From Tistrella bauzanensis (GTDB taxonomy: Bacteria > Pseudomonadota > Alphaproteobacteria > Tistrellales > Tistrellaceae): 63,958 nucleotides of DNA. This document shows, piece after piece, positions 7,932 through 15,636 of this stretch (position 1 is its first letter; each line of letters starts with the position of its first letter). Below the pieces are notes generated by a model that was given only the letters and a program-made list of their open reading frames with translations, had not been told where the DNA came from and did no database searches. The stretch covers positions 1 through 63,958 of the forward strand of contig NZ_BMDZ01000031.1 in assembly GCF_014636235.1 (NCBI RefSeq), read 5' to 3'. A program made the translations under genes and the position numbers.

Positions 7932-9470
7932 ATGTTGCAGATACCTCAGACCAAATACCGCCCGGCGCCGGTCATGGACATGGCCGACCGCCAATGGCCC
8001 GCGCGCACCATCACCAGCCCGCCGCGCTGGCTGTCGACCGATCTGCGCGACGGCAATCAGGCGCTGATCGACCCGATGAGCCGCGCCGCCAAGCGGCGGC
8101 TGTTCGATCATCTGGTCAATATCGGCTTCAAGGAAATCGAGGTGGCGTTTCCGGCGGCGTCGGAAACCGATTTCCAGTTCGTGCGCGACCTGATCGACCA
8201 GGACGCCATCCCCGACGACGTCACCATCCAGGTGCTGACCCAGTCGCGCGATGACCTGATCATCCGGACCTTCGAGGCGCTGGCCGGGGTGCCGCGCGCC
8301 ACGGTGCATCTGTACAACGCCATCGCGCCGGCCTTCCGGCGGGTGGTGTTCGGCGGTGGCGTCGCCGAGGTGACGGCGCTGGCGGTGGCCGGCGCCCGCC
8401 GCATCCTGGCGGAAAGCCGGCGCTATCCCGACACCGAATGGACCTTCCAGTATTCACCCGAAACCTTCAGCAGCACCGAGCCGGATGTGGCGCTGGCGGT
8501 CTGTGCCGCGGTGCTGGATGTCTGGCAGCCGACGCCTCAGGCCAAGGTGATCCTGAACCTGCCGGCGACCGTCGAGGTCTCGACACCCAATGTCTATGCC
8601 GATCGGATCGAGCATTTCTGCCGCCATGTGCCGATGCGCGACAGCGTGGTGATCAGCGTTCACCCCCATAACGACCGTGGCACCGGGGTTGCCGCCGCCG
8701 AGCTGGCGGTGCTGGCCGGCGCCGAGCGGGTGGAAGGCTGCCTGTTCGGCAATGGCGAGCGCACCGGCAATGTCGATCTGGTGACGCTGGCCCTGAACCT
8801 GTACAGCCAGGGGGTGGCGCCGGGGCTGGATTTCAGCGACATCGACAGCACGGTGGCGATCGCGGCCGAGGTCACCGGGCTGCCGGTGCATCCCCGGCAC
8901 CCCTATGCCGGCGAGCTGGTGTTCACGGCGTTCTCGGGCTCGCATCAGGACGCGGTCCGCAAGGGCTTCGCTGATCGAGACCAGCGCAATGATCCGGTCT
9001 GGGAGGTGCCTTATCTGCCGGTCGACCCGGTCGATCTGGGCCGGTCCTATGAAGCGGTGATCCGGGTCAACGGCCAGTCGGGCAAGGCCGGTGCGAGCTG
9101 GATTCTGAACCGGACCCACGGGTTGAACCTGCCCCGCGCCATCCAGGTGGATTTCGCCCACCGCCTGCAGATCATCGCCGACCACACCGGCCGCGAACTC
9201 ACCGCCGACGACATCTGGGCGGCGTTCGCCGATGCCTATGTCACGACCACGCCGCCGTCCCTGGCCGCCGCCGCCGCCAGCGCCGCGGTGGTGACGGCGG
9301 CGGAGGCCCATACGCGACCCGGCGTGGCCGGGCGTGGCGCGGATATAGCTGCTTACGTCACCGTCACCGATGCCGATGGCAGCCAGGCCTTTGGCGTGGG
9401 CTTCGGTACCGACCGTGCGGCAGCGCTGGCCGCCGCCGAGGCGGCGGCACTGGCACGGCTGTCTGCCTGA
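7932..9470 (+). CDS. leuA: 2-isopropylmalate synthase (LeuA type 2)
   Basis: LeuA condenses acetyl-CoA with 2-oxoisovalerate, the first committed step of leucine synthesis. The chosen ATG gives [20 protein letters not shown], which matches the N-terminus of yeast-like type 2 enzymes; the frame upstream is not conserved. The catalytic HMGL-like barrel begins with [15 protein letters not shown] (about 35-49). The metal-binding HPHNDRGTG and the GNGERTGN loop lie near 244-283. The 512-residue length is shorter than the usual 550-600, and the C-terminal regulatory (LeuA dimer) domain is visibly trimmed and Ala-rich, so leucine feedback may be altered. No leuB, leuC or leuD is adjacent. Confidence 0.9.
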   Translation: MLQIPQTKYRPAPVMDMADRQWPARTITSPPRWLSTDLRDGNQALIDPMSRAAKRRLFDHLVNIGFKEIEVAFPAASETDFQFVRDLIDQDAIPDDVTIQVLTQSRDDLIIRTFEALAGVPRATVHLYNAIAPAFRRVVFGGGVAEVTALAVAGARRILAESRRYPDTEWTFQYSPETFSSTEPDVALAVCAAVLDVWQPTPQAKVILNLPATVEVSTPNVYADRIEHFCRHVPMRDSVVISVHPHNDRGTGVAAAELAVLAGAERVEGCLFGNGERTGNVDLVTLALNLYSQGVAPGLDFSDIDSTVAIAAEVTGLPVHPRHPYAGELVFTAFSGSHQDAVRKGFADRDQRNDPVWEVPYLPVDPVDLGRSYEAVIRVNGQSGKAGASWILNRTHGLNLPRAIQVDFAHRLQIIADHTGRELTADDIWAAFADAYVTTTPPSLAAAAASAAVVTAAEAHTRPGVAGRGADIAAYVTVTDADGSQAFGVGFGTDRAAALAAAEAAALARLSA

Positions 9471-9473
9471 CCA

Positions 9474-9500
9474 GTCAGCCAGATCGGTCAGCCAGATTGG
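9474..9500. repeat. 13-bp direct repeat between leuA and the deformylase-like gene
   Basis: GTCAGCCAGATCG and GTCAGCCAGATTG stand head to tail, followed by a third GTCAG. They fill the short gap between the convergent genes. Confidence 0.6.
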
Positions 9501-10043
9501 TCAGACCTTCGGCTGATCGCTCGGAACGGCCTTGGGCCGGGTGGCCAGGCGCTGCAACTTGTCATAGCGCTTGGTCAGCCGGTCGCGGCGCAGTTTCGAC
9601 AGATGCTGGGTCCAGAAGATCCCGTCCAACTGGTCGATTTCATGCTGCAGGCAGACGGCGAGCAGGCCGTCGGCCTCTGCCGTCTCCCACGCGCCGTCCA
9701 GATCCTGCCAGCGCAGCCGGATGCGGGCGGGGCGTTCCACCTCGTCGCTGACACCGGGCATCGACACGCTGCCTTCCTCGTGCACCACCCAGTCATCCGA
9801 CGACCATTCGATGATCGGGTTGACATAGGCGCGCACGCCGACCGGGTCGTCCTCAAGCTCGATCACCACGATGCGCTGCAGAATGCCGACATGGGCGGCG
9901 GTTATGCCGATGCCCGGTGCGGCGCGCATCGTATCGACCAGATCGATCGTCAACTGGCGCAGGTCGTCGTCGAAACGCTCGACAGGTGCGCAGGGCATGC
10001 GCAGTCTCGGGTCCGGCACCTTGATGATCTCGCGCAGGCTCAT
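9501..10043 (-). CDS. Peptide deformylase-like protein lacking metal ligands
   Basis: The 180-residue protein is clearly of deformylase ancestry, but all three motifs are changed. Motif I is GIGITAAH (residues 44-51), with His instead of the usual Gln. Motif II is EGSVSMPG (90-97), with Ser92 in place of the metal-binding Cys. Motif III is HEIDQ (134-138), where the second His is Gln. Two of three metal ligands are therefore absent and deformylation of fMet peptides is unlikely. The ATG at 10043 has AAGGAG about nine bases upstream, which decides the start against longer frames. It may bind formyl peptides or have another hydrolytic role. Confidence 0.82.
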   Translation of the reverse strand: MSLREIIKVPDPRLRMPCAPVERFDDDLRQLTIDLVDTMRAAPGIGITAAHVGILQRIVVIELEDDPVGVRAYVNPIIEWSSDDWVVHEEGSVSMPGVSDEVERPARIRLRWQDLDGAWETAEADGLLAVCLQHEIDQLDGIFWTQHLSKLRRDRLTKRYDKLQRLATRPKAVPSDQPKV

Positions 10044-10172
10044 GGGATCCGGCTCCTTCTGGCGGGGGCAGCCCTCGGGGGTGCGAGGGGGCACCCACCC
10101 GGTGTGCCACCGGATCGCCCTGGGTTCAATCATCTTGTGTCGCTGGATGCTGCGCCTTATGCAGCCGATATC

Positions 10173-11162
10173 TCATGCGGACAGGGTGGCGGTCGCGGGT
10201 CTGCCCGCCCGTGGCAGGGGGCCGCCGCCGCCGAAACTGTGCCGCCAGGCCGATGGGCTGGTGCCGGTGACGCGGGCGAAGCGGTTGCGGAAGGTGACCG
10301 CGCTGTCGAAGCCGGCATCGGTCGCGATCTGTTCGATCGATCGGGTGGTGGTTTCCAACAGATGCTGGGCGCGACGGATGCGGGCGGTCAACACCCATTG
10401 CAGCGGCGTGGTGCCGGTCTGTTCGCGGAAACGGCGCGCCAGATTGCGCGGGCTCATCGCGGCGCGCGCGGCGATGATATCAACCGTCAGCGTCTGATGG
10501 AGATTGTCGGTCATCCAGGCCAGCAGCGGCGCCAGCCCGGCCGAGGATGCCGGCGGTTCATGCAGGATGAACTGCGACTGACCGCCGGCGCGTTCCAGCG
10601 GCATCACCGCGTCGCGTGCCGCGGCGGCGGCAACCGCGGCGCCCCAGTCGCGCCGCACCATGTGCAGGCACAGATCCATGCCGGCGGCGGCACCGGCCGC
10701 GGTGAGGATCCGGCCATTGTCGACATACAGTGCCGCCGGATCGATCCGCACGGCGGGATAGCGCGCCGCCATCAATGCCGATGCCTGCCAATGGGTGGTG
10801 GCGGCAAGCCCGTCGAGCAGGCCGGCCGCGGCCAGAACGAAGGCGCCGGTGCACAGCGACGCCAGCCGCGCGCCCCGGGCGGCTGCCGCCTGAAGGGCCG
10901 CGATCGCCGCCGGTGGAACCGGGGCCAGCGGCGTGTTGATGCCCGGCACCATCACGGTGTCGGCATCGCGCAACCCGTCGAGCCCGTGGTGAACACAGAG
11001 GTCATAAGCCCGGGCGCGGATGCGCGGCGCCACACCGCAGACCCGCAGCCGATAGGGCGCGCTGCCATCGGCCAGGCGGACACGGCTGAAAATCTCGCAC
11101 GGCGTGGCGAGATCGAAGGGCACGACATCGTGAAGGGCGAGCACGGCAACCAGATGGGGCAT
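10173..11162 (-). CDS. GlxA-family transcriptional regulator (DJ-1/PfpI + AraC HTH)
   Basis: The 329-residue protein has an N-terminal DJ-1/PfpI amidase-like domain (about 5-175) with the nucleophile-elbow segment LASLCTGAFVLAAAGLLDG. It ends in an AraC-type double HTH (about 220-318) with SPRNLARRFREQTGTTPLQWV and IATDAGFDSAVTFRNRFARVTGTSP. Such regulators control catabolism of amines, arginine or carnitine-like compounds. The target here is unknown; the neighbouring gene upstream is divergent (DUF3817). The gap to the deformylase-like gene is about 130 bp. Confidence 0.9.
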   Translation of the reverse strand: MPHLVAVLALHDVVPFDLATPCEIFSRVRLADGSAPYRLRVCGVAPRIRARAYDLCVHHGLDGLRDADTVMVPGINTPLAPVPPAAIAALQAAAARGARLASLCTGAFVLAAAGLLDGLAATTHWQASALMAARYPAVRIDPAALYVDNGRILTAAGAAAGMDLCLHMVRRDWGAAVAAAAARDAVMPLERAGGQSQFILHEPPASSAGLAPLLAWMTDNLHQTLTVDIIAARAAMSPRNLARRFREQTGTTPLQWVLTARIRRAQHLLETTTRSIEQIATDAGFDSAVTFRNRFARVTGTSPSAWRHSFGGGGPLPRAGRPATATLSA

Positions 11163-11325
11163 GGCGTGCAGGCTGCCGCGCCGGCGGCCGGCCGGTCAAG
11201 ATCCCGCGACCGGGGCTTGGCCGAATTTGAACGGAGATTGGCATTTCCGCCACTGGCACAGCGCGGACGCCCGGGGCATCGTTGCCGCCGATGAAGTCGA
11301 TCCTGATATGTGGAGGACGGGACGG

Positions 11326-11632
11326 ATGATGGTGACGGCATCGGCGGGCGATCTGCGCCGCCTGCGTCTGGCATCGATGATCGAGGGCACGACCCTGGTG
11401 CTGCTGATCTGCGTTGCGGTGCCGCTGAAGCATCTGTGGGGCGTGCCCGAGGCGACGCGGATCATGGGGCCCATCCATGGCCTCGCCTTCCTGGCCTATC
11501 TGTGGGTGGTGACCACGGTGCTGTCGGCCGGGGGCTGGCGGCGGGGCGAGGCGGTGTGGCTGGTTCTGGCGGCGTTCATTCCCTTCGGCGCGATAACGGT
11601 CGCCATCCTGTTGCGGCGCAAGGGGGGGCTGA
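11326..11632 (+). CDS. DUF3817 membrane protein with apparent frameshift at a G7 tract
   Basis: From ATG 11326 (GGAGG at 11312-11316, nine bases upstream) the frame encodes RLASMIEGTTLVLL, then GPIHGLAFLAYLW and AAFIPFGAITVAILLRRK. This is a small integral membrane protein of the DUF3817 family with three hydrophobic segments. As written, the frame runs through a run of seven G (11622-11628) and continues unnaturally to 12261 in a shadow of the next gene. With six G it would stop at TGA 11630-11632, abutting the next ATG (TGAATG). The tract therefore marks an assembly or sequencing indel, a true mutation, or slippage. The end given assumes the corrected frame. Confidence 0.7.
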
Positions 11633-12103
11633 ATGCTGTATGCGGTTGTGAAGGCGGCGCATCTGCTGGCGGTTTTCGCGCTGATTGCCGGCATGCTGGC
11701 CAATGCGCTGGTGCTGCGCATGGCGACGACGATGTCGTTGCGGCGGCAGGCCGCGCCGATGCTGGCGACAATGACAGCCTGGGACAGCCGCGTCACCGGA
11801 CCGGCCCTGGGCCTGACATGGCTGTTCGGGCTGTCGCTGGCGGTGATGGGCGGCTGGTTTCCCGATGCCTGGCTGATGGTCAAGCTGGTGGCGGTGCTGG
11901 GGCTGTCGGCCCTGCACGGCATGCAGGCCGGCAGTCTGCGCCGGTTGAGTCGCGGCCGGATGGCCGGGGATCAGATGGCCGGGGATCAGATGGGCGGCGA
12001 TCAGCCATCCCTGGCGCTGCCACCGCCCGTGCGCCACGCGGCGGCCGTGACGGCGGTGCTGGTGGCGGTGATCGTGGTGCTGGTGATCATCCGGCCGTTC
12101 TGA
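11633..12103 (+). CDS. CopD/DUF2269-like integral membrane protein
   Basis: The 156-residue protein has four hydrophobic segments: [53 protein letters not shown], and a C-terminal [16 protein letters not shown] conserved His sits in the first and another in LSALHGMQ, as in CopD/HemJ-like membrane proteins; function is unproven. The loop before the last helix carries a repeated [16 protein letters not shown] made of a 15-bp unit (about 11958-12003). It is translationally coupled to the DUF3817 gene and its 3' end overlaps the convergent HxlR gene by 17 bases. Confidence 0.7.
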   Translation: MLYAVVKAAHLLAVFALIAGMLANALVLRMATTMSLRRQAAPMLATMTAWDSRVTGPALGLTWLFGLSLAVMGGWFPDAWLMVKLVAVLGLSALHGMQAGSLRRLSRGRMAGDQMAGDQMGGDQPSLALPPPVRHAAAVTAVLVAVIVVLVIIRPF

Positions 12104-12560
12104 CCGCCTCGGCTTCGGTGTCGAAGCGGGCGCGGGCATCGTTGATGTCACCATGCACGGCCTCGGCCCAGCCGATCAGGGCGACCAGCGGCCCTTGCAA
12201 CGACCGGCCCAGCGGCGACAGCCGGTATTCCACGCTGGGCGGCTTGGTCGGAAAGACATGACGGGTGATCAGCCCGTCGCGTTCCAGGTCGCGCAGGGTC
12301 TGGGTCAGCATCCGCTTCGAGATATCGGGGATGTTGCGCCGGATCATGCTGAAGCGCAGCGGCCCGTTGGCCAGTGCGATCAGGATCAGCGTGCTCCATT
12401 TGTCGCCCAGCCGGTCGAGCACGTCGCGCACCGGACAGGTGGCGGGATTGAGGCGCACGGTCTGCCAGTAGCTGAAACTGGCCGCCAGGCTGGCGCCATC
12501 ATCGCTGGGCATGGCTGATGCCGTGGCTGGTCGGACGAGCTGTGCTGGTGCGGCGGACAT
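12087..12560 (-). CDS. HxlR-family transcriptional regulator (YtfH-like)
   Basis: The 157-residue protein has an N-terminal extension and then the HxlR winged helix: [43 protein letters not shown] and [14 protein letters not shown]. The conserved Cys in CPV is the redox/quinone-sensing residue in QorR/YodB-type regulators. It is divergent from a YtfG/QorB-like quinone oxidoreductase, the same arrangement as ytfH-ytfG in enterics, so it probably represses that gene and itself. An AAGGACC ribosome site precedes the ATG. Confidence 0.9.
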   Translation of the reverse strand: MSAAPAQLVRPATASAMPSDDGASLAASFSYWQTVRLNPATCPVRDVLDRLGDKWSTLILIALANGPLRFSMIRRNIPDISKRMLTQTLRDLERDGLITRHVFPTKPPSVEYRLSPLGRSLQGPLVALIGWAEAVHGDINDARARFDTEAEAVRTAG

Positions 12561-12575
12561 CGGCTGGTCCTTATG

Positions 12576-12604
12576 GTGAGGTGGTTCTTGTCGTGAGGTG
12601 GTTC
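12576..12604. promoter_or_regulatory. Direct repeat in the HxlR/qorB divergent promoter
   Basis: GTGAGGTGGTTC occurs at 12576-12587 and again at 12593-12604, 17 bp apart, just upstream of the HxlR start. It is a plausible operator for the HxlR regulator or a simple duplication. Confidence 0.45.
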
Positions 12605-12708
12605 CTTGGGCGTTACCTTGTCCCTGAAACCTGCCTCCTTACGCGGGCTCCAAGCGGTCTCTATCATAGACCTTGACCCGATCATGAACCAAGGCAGGAT
12701 CGCACCCG

Positions 12709-13602
12709 ATGTCCACCACCACCCCCCGTCTGCTCGTCACCGGCGCCGGCGGCCAGTTTGGCCGACGCGTTGTCGAGCTGCTGCTCGATGCCGGCACCAC
12801 CAATCTGGTCGCGGCCAGCCGCGACACCGCCAAACTGGCCGACCTTGTCGCCCGTGGCGCCGAGGCCGTGGCGGCCGATTTCAACGACGCCGCATCGCTG
12901 GACGCGGCCTTTGCCGGCATCGACCGGCTGCTGATCGTGTCGACCGACGCGCTGGGTGAACCGGGGCTGCGGCTGCGCCAGCATCAGGCGGCGGTGGCGG
13001 CGGCGGTCCGCGCCGGCGTGTCGCATATCGTCTATACCTCGATGCCCAATCCCGAACCGGTGTCGCCGATCGGCTTCGCGCCCGATCATCATCAGACCGA
13101 GTTGGCGCTGGCCGCAAGCGGCGTGCCCCACACCATTCTGCGCAATGGCTGGTATATGGAGAATCTGGTCGCCTCGCTGCCGCATGTGCTGGCGACCGGC
13201 ACCTGGTACACCTCGGCGGGCACCGGCCGGGTGGCCCATGTCGCGCGCGCTGATGCCGCGCGCGCGGCAGCGGCGGCGCTGGCCTCGGCCACCGGCACCG
13301 CAACCCATACCATCACCGGCCCGACCGCCTATACGACCGACGAGATCGCGGCGATCGCGTCGGAGGTCTTCGATCGGCCGATTTCAGTGGTCCAGGTCAC
13401 CGACGAGCAACTGGCAGGCGGGCTGGCGGCGGCGGGCATGCCGCCCTTCGTGGTCGACCTGGTGGTGTCGTTCGATGCCAATACCCGTGCCGGCCGGATC
13501 GACGTCGTCACCGACGTGGTCGAAGGGCTGACCGGGCAGGCACCGCAGACCCTGGCCGCGTTCTTCGCGGCCAATCGCGCGGCCTTTCTGCCAGAGGCCT
13601 AG
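12709..13602 (+). CDS. NmrA/SDR-type NAD(P)H:quinone oxidoreductase (QorB/YtfG-like)
   Basis: The 297-residue protein is an atypical SDR. The Rossmann NAD(P) motif LLVTGAGGQFGRRVVELLL lies at residues 8-26, and the family-typical VSHIVYTSMPNP and HTILRNGWYMENL appear at about 103-115 and 139-152. It is likely to reduce quinones or quinone-like electrophiles with NAD(P)H. The divergent HxlR gene supports this. A strong hairpin closes the transcription unit at 13612-13650. Confidence 0.88.
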   Translation: MSTTTPRLLVTGAGGQFGRRVVELLLDAGTTNLVAASRDTAKLADLVARGAEAVAADFNDAASLDAAFAGIDRLLIVSTDALGEPGLRLRQHQAAVAAAVRAGVSHIVYTSMPNPEPVSPIGFAPDHHQTELALAASGVPHTILRNGWYMENLVASLPHVLATGTWYTSAGTGRVAHVARADAARAAAAALASATGTATHTITGPTAYTTDEIAAIASEVFDRPISVVQVTDEQLAGGLAAAGMPPFVVDLVVSFDANTRAGRIDVVTDVVEGLTGQAPQTLAAFFAANRAAFLPEA

Positions 13603-13611
13603 CCACTAGAG

Positions 13612-13650
13612 ACGGGCGGGCCAGACAGTGGCACACTGCGGCCCGCCCGT
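13612..13650 (+). terminator. Stem-loop after the quinone oxidoreductase gene
   Basis: ACGGGCGGGCC (13612-13622) pairs perfectly with GGCCCGCCCGT (13640-13650). Inside, CAGTG-GCA-CACTG adds a second stem. There is no T-run, so it is probably a hairpin-dependent pause or 3'-end stabiliser. Confidence 0.6.
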
Positions 13651-13710
13651 TCCGCGCATCGCCCGGCCCTTTGGCCTGCAATCGCGCGATGACGGCATGC
13701 TGTTCCCGAG

Positions 13711-14409
13711 GTGCCGGCGATGTCGCGATCAGAACGCCTGCTCGACCTGTTGCAGATCCTGCGCGGCTATCGCCAACCGGTGAGCGGGCAGGTGCTGGCC
13801 GACCGGCTGGGGGTCAGCATCCGCACGCTGTATCGCGACATCGCCACCCTGCAGGGCCAGGGCGCCGATATTCAGGGTGAACCGGGGCTTGGCTATGTGC
13901 TGAAGCCGGGCTTCATGTTGCCGCCGCTGATGTTCACCGTGGACGAGATCGAGGCCCTGGTTCTGGGCGCGCGCTGGGTGGCGCGGCGCGGCGACGACCG
14001 GCTGGGGCAGGCGGCATTGTCGGCGCAGGCCCGGATCGCCGATGTGCTGCCGCCGGCGCTGCGCGACGAGATGGCGGCGTCGGCGCTGCTGGTCGGGCCG
14101 GGGCCAGGGCCGGTTGTGGTCATCGATACCGCCGTTGTCCGCGCGGCCATCCGAGCGGAACGCAAGCTGATCATCAGCTATGGCGATGCGGCCGGGGCGC
14201 TGACCGAACGGGTGATCTGGCCGTTCGCGATCGGCTTCTTCGACCGGGTGCAGGTGGTGGTGGCGTGGTGCGAGTTGCGCGACGGCTTCCGCGTGTTCCG
14301 CATCGACCGGATCAGCGCCTGCTCCGAAACCACGACCCGATATCCGCGCCGCCGCCAGGTGCTGCTGAAAGCCTGGCAGATCGAGCGGGACATCGCGCCG
14401 CCGCCATGA
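13711..14409 (+). CDS. YafY-type HTH-WYL transcriptional regulator
   Basis: The 232-residue protein starts with a DeoR-like winged helix (RSERLLDLLQILRGY then GVSIRTLYRDIATLQGQG, residues 5-50) and ends with a WYL-type sensor domain (about 140-222, ISYGDAAGALTERVIWPFAIGFF). Such proteins regulate an adjacent gene in response to a small ligand. The neighbour downstream is a VOC-family protein. ATG at 13720 (MSRSERL) is an equally good start. Confidence 0.9.
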   Translation: MPAMSRSERLLDLLQILRGYRQPVSGQVLADRLGVSIRTLYRDIATLQGQGADIQGEPGLGYVLKPGFMLPPLMFTVDEIEALVLGARWVARRGDDRLGQAALSAQARIADVLPPALRDEMAASALLVGPGPGPVVVIDTAVVRAAIRAERKLIISYGDAAGALTERVIWPFAIGFFDRVQVVVAWCELRDGFRVFRIDRISACSETTTRYPRRRQVLLKAWQIERDIAPPP

Positions 14410-14412
14410 CCC

Positions 14413-14440
14413 GGTGATCACGAATGACCGGTGATCACGA
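14413..14440. promoter_or_regulatory. Repeated GTGATCAC palindrome between WYL regulator and VOC gene
   Basis: GGTGATCACGA occurs at 14413-14423 and 14430-14440, each containing the perfect palindrome GTGATCAC, with a 17-bp period. This is a good candidate operator for the WYL regulator acting on the VOC gene. Confidence 0.5.
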
Positions 14441-14524
14441 CATCGCCGCTGCCGCTGCTGCCGGAAACTGACAGGGGGGGCATCTATGATCCGGTTATCG
14501 CCCACATGACCGGAGACGACGACC

Positions 14525-14893
14525 ATGGCAATCCCGACCCATCTGCTGCTCTATGTCGACGATACCGCCGCCAGCAGCAGGTTCTATGCCGATCTGCTGG
14601 ACCTGACACCGCTCGACGTGACCGAGAGCTTCGTTCTGTTCACGCTGCCGAGCGGGATGTTTCTGTCCCTGTGGTCGCGGCACGTGGTGTCGCCGGCCAC
14701 CACCACGACCGGCGGCGGCACGGAAATCCTCTTTCGCGCGCCGGATCATGCCACGCTTCAGGCGATGCATGACGATTGGGCGGCCCGTGGCATCACCATG
14801 ATTCAGCCGCCGACCGATCAGGATTTCGGCCGCAATTTCGTCGCCGTCGATCCTGATGGTCATCGCCTGCGGGTGATGGTGCGGCCGGCCTGA
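14525..14893 (+). CDS. VOC (glyoxalase/bleomycin-resistance fold) protein
   Basis: The 122-residue protein has the beta-alpha-beta-beta-beta repeats of the vicinal oxygen chelate fold: THLLLYVDDTAASSRFYADLL at the start and NFVAVDPDGHRLRVMV at the end. Metal ligands are not all conserved, so it may be a binding or resistance protein rather than a lyase. It follows the WYL regulator, a frequent pairing, which suggests a ligand-controlled detoxification or resistance role. Confidence 0.85.
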   Translation: MAIPTHLLLYVDDTAASSRFYADLLDLTPLDVTESFVLFTLPSGMFLSLWSRHVVSPATTTTGGGTEILFRAPDHATLQAMHDDWAARGITMIQPPTDQDFGRNFVAVDPDGHRLRVMVRPA

Positions 14894-14924
14894 CGTCAGA
14901 ACATCGGCTGAGCCGGCGGCGCCG

Positions 14925-15623
14925 CTAATCGGCGGCGTCGCGGTTCTGGTCGAATTGTGCCGCCGCCGCCAGCGCGTCGGCGGCATGTTCGGCCGAGGGG
15001 GCGGCTTCCTCCGGCAGATCGGTGGTGCCCGACAGCGCGCGGGCGACGATCGTCATGTAGATCCGCTCAACCTCGGGCGGCAGCGGCCGCACCGTCGTGC
15101 CGTCGACGCAATAGCGTGCCAGCAGGAATTCCCGGGCGCCCATCAGCATATAGGCCATCGGCTCAAGATCGTCGGGGGTATAGCCCGGCAGTTCGCCACC
15201 GGCATGGGCGCGGCGCAGGGCGCGGACATAGCCCGTGGCCAGATGGTCGTAGAATTCACGATGGGCATTGGGCGCGAAAAACTCGGCCTCATTGGTCAAG
15301 CGGTGCAGATAGGGGTGGGTCGACAGATAGGCGAAATTGGCTTCAAGCCCGATCCGCTCGCGTTCCAGCACTGTGCGGGCATTGCGGGTGCGGCCGCGGA
15401 TGAAATCGAGCATCCGGCGGCCCAAGGTCGGCAACAGGCTGTCGAACAATGCCTGCCGGTTCTCGAAATGCAGATAGACCGAGCCATGGGCGATGCCGGC
15501 TTGCTCGGCGACGCGGGCGATCGAGGTCTTGTCATAGCCCTTGTCGCCGATGGTCCGGGCGGCCGCCTGGATCACCGATTCGCGCACCACCTCCGCGCGT
15601 TCGTTGCGCCTGCGCCCCGCCAT
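14925..15623 (-). CDS. TetR-family regulator of the acyl-CoA operon
   Basis: The 232-residue protein has the TetR HTH near the N-terminus: VIQAAARTIGDKGYDKTSIARVAEQAGIAHGSVYLHFENRQALF (about 17-60). The rest is a helical ligand-binding domain. The start at 15623 (MAGRRRNE) has GAGGAAA upstream and lies 13 bases after the stop of the ligase gene, so it is the last gene of the 12-kb catabolic operon. It probably represses that operon and senses an acyl-CoA. The palindrome at 27472-27488 is its candidate operator. Confidence 0.88.
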   Translation of the reverse strand: MAGRRRNERAEVVRESVIQAAARTIGDKGYDKTSIARVAEQAGIAHGSVYLHFENRQALFDSLLPTLGRRMLDFIRGRTRNARTVLERERIGLEANFAYLSTHPYLHRLTNEAEFFAPNAHREFYDHLATGYVRALRRAHAGGELPGYTPDDLEPMAYMLMGAREFLLARYCVDGTTVRPLPPEVERIYMTIVARALSGTTDLPEEAAPSAEHAADALAAAAQFDQNRDAAD

Positions 15624-15636
15624 GTTGTCGGTTTCC

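Noticed and set aside
9603-11294. A 563-codon plus-strand frame
   Set aside because: It is the complement of the deformylase-like and GlxA genes and shows no recognisable fold.
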